Below the pieces are notes generated by a model, which saw only the letters and a list, made by a program, of their open reading frames with translations, was not told the DNA's origin and made no database searches. The translations under genes were made by a program, and so were the position numbers. Shown piece by piece: positions 55,715 to 64,000 of a DNA stretch of 64,000 nucleotides. The DNA is taken from the NCBI RefSeq assembly GCF_024868665.1, contig NC_079902.1, positions 19,942,772-20,006,771 of the forward strand, in the 5' to 3' direction. Each line of letters begins with the position of its first letter. Positions within the stretch are counted from its first letter, which is position 1. The DNA comes from Triplophysa rosa. Its lineage: Eukaryota; Chordata; Actinopteri; Cypriniformes; Nemacheilidae.

Positions 55715-56080
55715 AGATCCAAATCTGTATAATTGATTTTGTTCTGATGAACACAGAAAAAGATATTTGGAAGAATGCTTGTAACCAAACAATTCTGGGG
55801 CACCATTGACTACCAAAAATTACAATGGTAGTCAATGGTGGCCAAGAACTGTTTGGTTACAAGCATTCTTCCAAATATCTTTTTTTTGTGTTCAATGGAA
55901 CAAAGACATTTATACAGCAATTTTTCCTACTATGGTTGTCAATAGTGCCCCAAAACTGTTGTTCAACTATTTGACAATCTTTGTGTTCAGCAGAACAAAG
56001 ACGTATATAAGGTTTGGAACAACTTGAGGGTGAGTAAATGATGACAGAATTTTCATTTTTAGATTAACTATCCCTTTAAG
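55715..56080. mobile_element. Angel-like MITE, copy 14, with a long hairpin
   Basis: The left terminus is decayed (ATACAGATCCAAATCTGTAT). The right end is well preserved: ACTTGAGGGTGAGTAAATGA, then TGACAGAATTTTCATTTTT, ending CTATCCCTTTAAG. It holds the near-perfect hairpin at 55757-55884 and a second TACTATGGTTGTCAATAGTG centre. Confidence 0.9.
55757..55884. repeat. 58 bp near-perfect inverted repeat, 12 bp loop
   Basis: The left arm (55757-55814) starts AAAAAGATATTTGGAAGAAT and ends CACCATTGACTACC. The right arm (55827-55884) starts GGTAGTCAATGGTG and ends CCAAATATCTTTTT. Only a few mismatches occur in the middle (CAATTCTGGGG against CCAAGAACTG). Confidence 0.9.
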
Positions 56081-57807
56081 TAAAGTATGTTCATCGTTTT
56101 TGCAATACGTTCAATAATTTCCCTTATTGTACACATTGTATGTATGTAACATCACATGGTCATGGCTACATCACATGCTATATCATCATTCCTCATTTTT
56201 TAAAAGCTAATAAAAAAGTTAACAGATCAGAGTTAAGCAACTAATTAACTGCACTTGGTTCTTTGAGAAGACATCGAGTGTACTAAATGACAAAAGTTCT
56301 TTCATGAAGAGCCAAGAAATTCAAAGACAGGCATGTTTTCTTTAAACTTTACTTTGAGGTCAACAACCAATTCGATTTTCCAGCGCTCATTACAGAACTC
56401 GAGTGCATTGCGAACGCTGTTTCTTAAAAGCAACCATTTAGTAAAAACATTCTGTTCTTCATCCCCCCCCAAAATGCTTGAAAATACACAACACCTGCAT
56501 TTTACCGGGCAGGCTACACCTGTGTGTCTGAGACATTCAGCTTGTGGGCAAACCGGCACAGAAAATGAGAGGTTGAGCTGCGATAGTGCTCATCATTTCC
56601 TCCTGTATTTTCTGTCTCTCTCACCCTCTGTCCCTGTCATGTCTTCATGTCTTAAGGCCACACCTTTGTATGTGAGCACAAACAAAGGCAGACAGTCTAA
56701 TGGAGAGGATCCCTGTGATTTCAGCCCCTAAGTCCGCCCTTTGTTCCACCCCACACTATTAGGAAATGCCATTAATGCTGTGCCAGACATTGATGGATAC
56801 TGACAGTCGCTGACTTCTCTGGTCAAGAGAGCAGCCTGCAGCCGTAAGTGTGTCACCAGCCTTCTCGCATGTCGCTGTCCTGGACTCTAGCTTGAAGGGT
56901 GCACCTTTGTTCTAGCTCCCTCAAACAGGACAGCTAATTGTGTGACTGAGGTTCGAGGACAGAAGATCAGACCGAGAGAGGAGACGGCCTAGACGGGCTT
57001 CACGTGTCAAATAACGAGGGAATTAGAGCAAAATGAGATACATGTGCCCTTTCTCTTTATTGATGGGTCTTTTATTTATTTCATTTCCTAGTCATCTATT
57101 GTCAAGAAAATGAATGCTAAGTGAAGGCTGTTTTGTATAGCGGCTGGCTAATATGATAAGACGCTTTCTACATGGCCTGGTAAGAGACGATAGCAAAGAC
57201 TAAGCATATATCATGCACCTCCGAGTTGATTAATGTTTTGTCAAATTACGCCTTCGTACGGGCAATCTGCAAGAACGAAAAATCCACGAGAAGAAAAAAG
57301 GCATATCTCAGCATTTAAAGCCATATCGCATCGTAGACACATTTGAGTTGCTCTGTAGGGAGAGAGGCCAACGTTGACTACAACTGTCCTGAGATCAGAA
57401 CGAAATGCCCATAGGAATGGAATACGACTGGATTTGTTCAGCCAGACACACAGCACTGACGTGTGATGGCAGAACAATGCAATGCTTAAGAACTTTTCTG
57501 CTTTTTGTCTCAATAGCAAGGTGATCATGAGTCACTCGTTCATGTTTTTCTGTCAAAAACAGTTGTCTTTGTATAATTTGAGCATTAGCAGTTTCAAAGA
57601 ACATTCACAAGCTGCCTTATCAAATTATCATGGAGCGTGGAATGTTTGTTATAAAATTAAACATAAAGCGAGTCTTTAATTTGCACAACATAAAAAGGAT
57701 CATATTTTATCACACATTAAAGCAGAACATCTTCTAATTAGAATATAATTCAACAACCTGTACGGCTACATGACATCTAGACATATTCTCTGTTAAATGT
57801 ATATATA
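56081..57807. other. Gene-free stretch, conserved-looking near 57.0-57.23 kb
   Basis: Bases 57000-57230 (GGGAATTAGAGCAAAATGAG, TAGCGGCTGGCTAATATGAT) are enhancer-like in texture. Opposing frames at 56302-56731 (85 and 132 codons) cover the same bases on both strands. The plus-strand one lacks motifs and shows no splice framework. Confidence 0.3.
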
Positions 57808-57962
57808 TATATTGCATAATATATTTGTATATATTAACTTTGTAACTAGCTTCACGCATAGGCATTATATGTGTATATAAATATAAATATACATAATTAT
57901 GTATGCATACAAACTTATCTGTGTGAAGCTAGATACAAAGATTGAATATATTATGCAATATA
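57808..57962. repeat. AT-rich inverted repeat, arms about 43-51 bp
   Basis: The left arm (57808-57858) reads TATATTGCATAATATATTTG, then ACTTTGTAACTAGCTTCACG. The right arm (57920-57962) reads TGTGTGAAGCTAGATACAAA, then TGAATATATTATGCAATATA. Most positions pair. The spacer is AT-rich (about 60 bp). It could be a fold-back MITE; no family was recognised. Confidence 0.75.
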
Positions 57963-57979
57963 ATATATAACAACACATT

Positions 57980-58383
57980 TTAAGGCCCAGTGAAGGAAAT
58001 TTAGCGGCATCTAGGGGTGAGGTTGCGAACTGCAACCAACGGCTTATTCCACCCCTCTCCCTCCCTTTCGAAGCACTATGGTGGTTGCACCGGACTAAGA
58101 TGTCGTCACGTTTTTGCTTCTTTGCAGGAGGAGATAACTTATTTACGAAACACACTCTGTAGAGCAGTTTGTCCATTTAGGGCTACTGTAGACTAGAAAC
58201 ATGGCAAATTCCATGTAAGGGGACCTGCGGTGTATGTAGATGGAAATAGCTCATTCTAAGGTAATAAAAAACATAACGCTTCATTATGTAAGGTCTTTAT
58301 ACACCTCTGAAGACATAGTTATGTCTATAGTATTGCATTTCTGTCAATAAATCCTCCAAAGAATTACACACTGGACCTTTAAG
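57980..58383 (+). repeat. Family-A interspersed repeat, copy 3 (fullest)
   Basis: It starts TTTAAGGCCCAGTGAAGG and ends ACACTGGACCTTTAAG, short inverted ends. It shares TTTAGCGGCATCTAG with the left-edge fragment, and GAGGTTGCGAACTGCAACCA, GTAGAGCAGTTTGTCC and ACACCTCTGAAGACATAG with 30790-31120. The 103-codon minus-strand frame over its start is not a gene. Likely a non-autonomous DNA transposon of about 400 bp. Confidence 0.88.
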
Positions 58384-59493
58384 GCATCGGCTCTGTACTG
58401 TACTATACTGTACACACACAAGCACGCGCGCACGCACATACACAGCCTGTGTGCAAAGCTAGTAAAAAAAAACAATTTTTTGCAACATATGCAATCATTT
58501 TAGGAATGTAAAACACAAATAAATCCTAATTTTAAAGTCAATTATCTTACTGGTTACTGATATCCTATAGAAGACTTTTATGGAGTATTTTCCTCTACAG
58601 TAGGTGAAGTTTATACTTTCCATTTCAATCCACTGATATCATGTTAAAAGCGAGCACATTCAGAAAGTATATTAATTAATAAAAGCACAGAATGGTTACA
58701 GAATTAAAAGACAGGACTGCAGTGAAAGAGAGACATACCTCTATGCTCCATGTCTCAAAGACGCTGTCTCATCTAATGCGTAAGGAAAGCTAATGTATGG
58801 CATTGATTAACTTAATAGAATGTGAAAGGTAAGACATGCTTGTTAGAGTTAGACCGAAGCTAGGCAAAAGAGAGATGCCAATTGGGAATCGTAAAGCATT
58901 TACAAAAATGAGAGGCTTTGTGTTTCCTCCTTGCTTGTCTGGTGTCCAATTTATAATTCTTTATCCTATAAACCCTGAACAAATCTTTCAAACTTGTTTG
59001 AGAGAAACGCTTTATTCTTTCTAGTGAATCCGAGTAGATTTTCAAGGTACAAAGTGTCCCATTTAATTAATCCTTTATCGCGGCGCTTCTCAACTGATGG
59101 GTCGCAGGTCTTCTCTGATAGGGTCACAAACAGGAAAAAACAACAGTTAATGCAAATAGACAAACGCATCTGAGCATGTAATTGTAGAGGGATAAAAAGG
59201 CAAAATGAAGGCTTATCACATTTTAAAAGAGAGGAGAAAACGCTTTATCTTTTAGCGCTGCACCCAACGGCCATACAGACGTGGATTTTAGTGGATACTC
59301 ATCTGTCACTTAGCAGACGCTGGCCAAACCAGACAGATGTCAACATGGACGGACTGTGTGACATGACCTCCATCCCAAACCATAAAAAATAAAAATATTT
59401 CTATAATTTTGTGCGATTAACCATTTTAGCACTAGTGCAAAATGGGTTTCCAATTTGGCAAACTTTGGCAAAATGTTAAATGCTCTCTGATTT
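58384..59493. other. No gene recognised; short CA/CG run
   Basis: TGTACACACACAAGCACGCG with CGCACGCACATACACA (58410-58445) is a small alternating purine-pyrimidine tract. Frames at 58836-59169 are short, opposed and unassigned. Confidence 0.4.
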
Positions 59494-59543
59494 GTAAGTC
59501 TTTTTTGATAAAAGCATCTACTAAATGTAAGAAATGTAAATGC
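59494..59543 (+). repeat. SINE/LINE 3'-tail-like motif, copy 4
   Basis: TAAGTCTTTTTTGATAAAAG, then CATCTACTAAATGTAAGAAA and TGTAAATG matches the tail motif with an ATGTAA-type repeat end. Confidence 0.6.
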
Positions 59544-60500
59544 ATCTGCTTCATAATACAAAACCAGAACTACATCCACAGAATTTTTTTTCAAGCACTT
59601 CACATTAAAAAGAATTAACTAAATAAAAAAGGCAGGTTTGCCATTAAAGCTGTGATCGCTCTCAAACCCACATTATCCCAATCAACACTGAATAAAGCAG
59701 AATAAAGACTAGCTACATATTTCTACGCCAGCCAAACAGCTATAGTAAAATACATTTGTGAAGCACCGGTTAAGCTCAAAGCCCTTTGTGCACCCGCGTA
59801 ATTCATGAACGCATGAGATTGTTATCACCTGTGCTATACATAACCTGATCTGGCATCAAAACACCTCTTATTCGCAGCGTTCTACTATTTGGAGAAACGT
59901 ATGTGTCTAAATGTAACAGTCTGAGATTTACTGCAATGAATCGGTGCGATGCCACACGCTTAGCGGTGTAATTCAGTAGCCTGAGAGTCGTGAATGAGAC
60001 AATGCCAGGACACCTCTAGAGTTTCCATCAGTGAAGCGAGATCTTGAGTAACCGAAGTGAGTCAGAGAGAAGATGAGATGAGATGATTCACCCAGCCATC
60101 AATGAAGGATCTCTCAGAGCAAGCCGGAAATGTTCCATACACAGAGAGCCATGAATGTCAGGGCTAAAATCTGAATAGTTTTTTTCAGGCTTAAATAGGA
60201 AATCTTAAACTACAGGCAGGGAGACGACCTACTTGGGTCAAGCTGAGATGTGTTCAGACATCTGATAGGGAAAGAGAGACAATTAAGTCTTGAAAGTATA
60301 AAAAACAGCATGGACGGTCTGAAATAGCAGCACAACTACCAATTAAGTTCAAAGCTTTCTCTTCGTAGGTGGATCTCATAAACATGTGAATTTCTTTTTT
60401 GTGCGATTAAAATGAAATATATTTTAAGACCATACTTTTTTCCACATTTTCATTACATATTGAACTTTACGTGAAATTGTTTTAATTGTTTTTCTGTTAT
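59544..60500. other. No gene recognised
   Basis: Unique-looking sequence. GAGATGAGATGAGATGA near 60071-60087 is a short tandem. No exon signal. Confidence 0.3.
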
Positions 60501-60600
60501 GTTGATCTTGTTGTTATTTTCTCATTTCTGTTGTGGCTGTACAGTCCTTTGGTCTACTTTGTAGTGGAAAGGGCTCTATAAATAAAATGGACTTGAGACA
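60501..60600 (+). repeat. LINE 3'-end-like fragment
   Basis: GTACAGTCCTTTGGTCTACT, then GGGCTCTATAAATAAAATGG and ACTTGAGA resembles the teleost LINE-type ending GCTATATAAATAAAATTGAC. Nothing upstream encodes reverse transcriptase. Confidence 0.5.
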
Positions 60601-60670
60601 TAACATTTTCATTACATAATATTTCCATCAACATTACGGTACTGTATTACAAACCAAATCTACAACAGAC

Positions 60671-60997
60671 TAGGGCTGCTCGATTATGACAAAAATCATA
60701 ATCACGGTTATTTTGACCAAAATTGAGATCTTGATTATTTAACACGATTACTCACTAACTTTTCAAACAGCAAATCATTTTTTTAAATAGCTTGAATTTT
60801 AAACTGTGAATTCAACTGAACAGCTGAACCACTATAAAGAAAAGCTGTGCGCTGTGGTTTTATACCACAAGCAAAGAGAGGATGCTTGCGAAATGGAATG
60901 GCACAATAATCGTTTTTGATTAATTCTTTTGATTTTGTAATTGTTGAAGGTCAAAATTGACGATTACGATTAATTTTCGATTAATTGCACAGCCCTA
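60671..60997. mobile_element. 327 bp hAT-type element with 8-base flanks
   Basis: It starts TAGGGCTGCTCGATTATG and ends CGATTAATTGCACAGCCCTA, typical hAT ends. The flanks CAACAGAC (60663-60670) and CTACAGAC (60998-61005) match at 7 of 8 positions, a slightly decayed target duplication. The interior has no transposase. Confidence 0.88.
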
Positions 60998-61005
60998 CTA
61001 CAGAC

Positions 61006-61380
61006 CCAAATTTTATCAATACGCTCAGCTCACGATTTGATACGATACACGATAGGCCTACTCAGTTTACGATTGCGATTGCATCACGGTATTTGAAAAA
61101 ATGTAAAATAAGAAACTGACACTCAAATGACAGATTGCCCTAAAATATTAACATTTTTTTGTAACATTTGTTATTTTGTTAAAGAATTGACAATGTTCAA
61201 AGTTGAATTCAACCATCTTCATGTAAACTAATAAAAAATGAATAGATCTGTCACAGAAAAACAAAACAGAATTCTAACTTAAAAATATAATATATATATA
61301 TATATCATTTAAAACTATTGCCATAGCTTTACAATACATTTCCTAATAGTTTTCTATTGCAATAAGCAATACACCCCTAT
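61006..61380. mobile_element. Second hAT-like remnant (AATACACCCCTAT end)
   Basis: CACGATTTGATACGATACAC, TTTACGATTGCGATTGC and CACGGTATTTGAAAAAATG are typical of TAGGGGTGTAACGATAC-ended teleost elements. The right end reads GCAATACACCCCTAT. The left terminus is missing. A TA run sits inside at 61286-61305. Confidence 0.4.
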
Positions 61381-63861
61381 TAAATTCTGATTTAAATGTT
61401 TTTCTTTTTTTTGACAACCCTGAATCCTTTCAACGTGCCTACCAAAATATGAATCATAGCTAAAGACTACATGAATATCTCCAATAACGGTGTCTGAACT
61501 GCATCTGTGCTTTGCTGCAGATTACGGCAGAAAATGAAAATGAGACTCATCCTTAGTTTGAAGCGGAAAATGTGTTTACAGTAATGCACTTACAATGGAT
61601 GCCTCGAAGGCAAGCTGGCAGCGCCACGAATAAACTATTAAAATAGACATTAAGTTGTAAATAACCTTGAATATTCCTTTAAGGCTTCCAGATATTAAAA
61701 ACACCAATTTACATTAGCAAACTCCCTCACTTCCTCCGCTATGCATTAATCATTATTAACAATTCATATGATAATTTACGCCGCTAAAGATGCATGCGAA
61801 TCACCTGAAGACAAACCACAGCAAGCTATCCTCTAAGGACAGTGACTTAATAAAAACACCTGGCACTGTGAAACCTTTTATTGTGATGACATCAAACCCT
61901 AAGGTCACGATATCCACCCACAAAGAGGTTGGATTTCAGAGCGAGAGTGGAAATGAACAGAAGGCCTTGTTCATTTATATGTTCCAGCGCTTCAGTCTTA
62001 AACTCCCAGGGGACTCTCTATGAACATGCAGCCTCTCAGCAGGCCATTTCTGAAAATGTGTGTGATTACACTGAAAATTAATCTGATATGTTTGGCTTCG
62101 TTTTGGTGAAACGCTAGAAGCGGCTGCACACAAAATTGCTTTTAAGCAGTCTCGAGAGTTGCGAGGGTTTTCGCACTCATCTGAATTTGTAGGAACACCT
62201 CTCACAAAGGAAACGATGATACTTGCATTCGTCTGCCAAATTTAAAAGCACTAAAGCTCATTCAACATGCATGACCACCAACATGAGTTCATCATCATAA
62301 TATAATACGATCAAAGTCATTTGGGACCAACAGGCACAAATATACAGTACACACATACGCTCGCTGTCTCCAAATATCTTTTCATAGAGGTATACAATGT
62401 CCCAAGGAAACAATAAACAAAGATTTTCCTTTTACCCTTCTTTACCATTAATAGGCTTTAAAATGAACAAAAAAAATATGTGCATTCATATACTGTATAT
62501 AAAAAAGCAAATTATACTTTCTATACACCACACACATTAACGTTATTCATTCAAATCCATATGCAGCACTGCACATATTCGCAGAATGAGCAAATCTGTC
62601 ATGATTAATTATTACAAGCATAAAGTCTTAAATCTATTTCACCAGCTTCACTGCTTTTTACATCCTCGCCAAGAAGCCGATGCTCAAAAGCCGGAAATCT
62701 CATCCGCTGCGACCACATTTCACACACAACCCGAGTTGAACGCAAACGTCTGGCATCATACTACTCTGTGTTAAAGTAAAAGGAAGGAAATTAAATGTTT
62801 TACCCACACACTTTTGCAAACTAGACACTACTAATAAAACATGTTGCCAAAGCAAGTAAATGTGTTAATTAATGTGCCAACCCTCAGTGTTTCAAATGAA
62901 TATACTGTTTTTACAGGTGCTAGGGTGATGTTACCACAGCCAAGTGACCCTCACAAAATATTTATCAGGGTTTATTGCTACTAAAATACTAGTTAGTCTT
63001 TGGAAACAATCACTATTTTTGAGATTTTGTTTGGTGCTGCAAGTGGCACGGAAATCACAAACAGAATCTTAAACCGTATGACATCATTTTTACACATAAA
63101 TGCGGTACAAACGTTGCATCTGTAATCAAATATATCAAATAAAATGAAGTGACAACAAAAGTGAAGTGACAACAAAAATAAAAAACAACAATGAAGATAA
63201 ATATCTTATACTATTTTATATTAAGAATAATAATATATTATTTTATATTATTAATATTTATACATTTATATGTTTACAACATTTTTGCTATGTCACACAT
63301 AGGTCACATATACAATATATTTGTCAACTACTCTGAACTGTGATTCAATTATTTATGCCAATTACATTTATGGAAATAATTGACAAGACATTGTGCAATT
63401 AATGAAGCCATTTATACAAAAACATTACAAATTTATAAAAAATATCACATTACGTTTGAGACAGAACGTGCCCTCTGTGCTACTGATATTCTGTGATTTT
63501 TTTACTTATTAAAAATGCAACTTCAAAGACACTGGGATTTTATATCATTCAAATTAATTTCCCCCTAGTGCTCGACATTTCCTCAAAACAAACCGAGCTA
63601 TTAGGCTATTAGTTTTGGATACCGCTTGTTAATTCTGGCTCATAGCCTAGTGAGCTGATAGCAAACAAAGCTCTCATTAATTGTCATGACAACAACAACA
63701 TTTACAAGTGAACTGTATGATTTTTGCTAAAAAGGCTTTTTTCTATCCGAGCTTAAAATAAAGATAGAAAAATAAGTTAATAATTCATTGAGTTATTTCC
63801 CTTAAAGAGTGTCAACAGGCGCTATGAAAGCAACCAACTTGACACAGCAACACTGGCTCAG
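61381..63861. other. Gene-free stretch before the terminal promoter
   Basis: Bases 61700-62250 are non-repetitive (CGCTAAAGATGCATGCGAAT, CCTTTTATTGTGATGACATC) and may be conserved. Frames at 61790-62205 on opposite strands are unassigned. Bases 63170-63440 are very AT-rich. Confidence 0.3.
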
Positions 63862-63960
63862 CCAATGGCATGAGGCGGGGGCGGGTCTATCTATTTCCTT
63901 GACCAATGGCGGACAGGGGAAGCATTTATAAAATCAGTTTGAAAACAGTTCTTTTTGTAA
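63862..63960 (+). promoter_or_regulatory. RNA polymerase II promoter, rightward (candidate)
   Basis: In order: CCAAT (63862-63866, AGCCAATGG), a GC box GAGGCGGGGGCGGGTC (63872-63887), a second CCAAT (63903-63907, GACCAATGGCGG), then a TATA-like TTTATAAAAT (63925-63934). A start would be expected near 63955-63965. The two CCAAT boxes fit NF-Y sites and the GC box an Sp1/KLF site. Spacing is canonical. No ATG follows before the edge, so the 40 or so remaining bases would be 5' untranslated. Gene identity cannot be read from here. Confidence 0.55.
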
Positions 63961-64000
63961 CTATTCTGGTGAAATTGTTGGCTTCGAAATAAAACGCTTC

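Noticed and set aside
56302..56731. Opposed 85- and 132-codon frames
   Set aside because: Same bases open on both strands, no motif; expected by chance in 64 kb.
1..64000. CRISPR array, operons, bacterial or phage features
   Set aside because: No regularly spaced direct repeats with unique spacers, no ribosome-binding-site pattern, and abundant teleost repeats.

Overview
The window is vertebrate nuclear DNA and almost certainly comes from a teleost fish. A cypriniform (carp, goldfish, minnow or Danio relative) is the best guess. It is AT-rich and has no operons, no ribosome binding sites and no long open frames. It is full of short non-autonomous transposons that I recognise from memory as teleost types: an Angel-like fold-back MITE starting TTAAAGGGAYAGTTCACCC, hAT-type elements, PIF/Harbinger-type elements with GCGC-rich ends, tRNA-derived SINEs, and the tail motif CTTTGGATAAAAGC. 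The species call is recognition, not a database result.

I find no complete protein-coding gene. The longest open frames (up to about 147 codons) lie in repeats, microsatellites or anonymous AT-rich DNA, and none reads like a known protein. Two places hint at genes. One is a 48-base candidate exon at 25141-25188 (plus strand, AG before and GTAAGT after) whose 16 residues resemble the core of a C1q-like domain. The other is a well-spaced promoter at the right edge (CCAAT, GC box, CCAAT, TATA at 63862-63934), pointing rightward to a gene that begins beyond the window.

Layout. 1-12 kb: a family-A repeat fragment cut by the left edge, a quiet block with a POU/SOX-like cluster near 2.17 kb, a 240 bp MITE (5.3 kb), a Harbinger-like element (6.7-7.2 kb), and two Angel-like copies, each interrupted by a younger element (8.5 and 9.8 kb). 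12-17 kb: a dense nest, with Angel-like element, then an older repeat split by a 2.5 kb Harbinger-like element that itself contains a long-arm fold-back element, then an Angel-like copy with a perfect 43 bp hairpin. 17-29 kb: few repeats, several blocks that look like conserved non-coding elements, the candidate exon, and a compound tetranucleotide microsatellite (27 kb). 29-35 kb: a SINE nested in a MITE beside an inverted relative, further MITEs, and a second family-A copy. 35-57 kb: scattered Angel-like copies, a GT microsatellite, a terminal tandem array at 52 kb and a GCGC-type element at 54.5 kb, separated by regulatory-looking DNA. 57-64 kb: an AT-rich inverted repeat, a third family-A copy, a hAT element with a near-perfect target duplication, and the terminal promoter.

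The simplest reading is a gene-poor regulatory or intronic landscape that has absorbed many layers of small transposons. Target-site duplications readable in the sequence let several insertions be ordered. Blocks described as conserved-looking are judged only by texture (higher complexity, homeodomain, octamer or SOX-like motifs, no repeat signature); a cross-species alignment is needed to confirm them.
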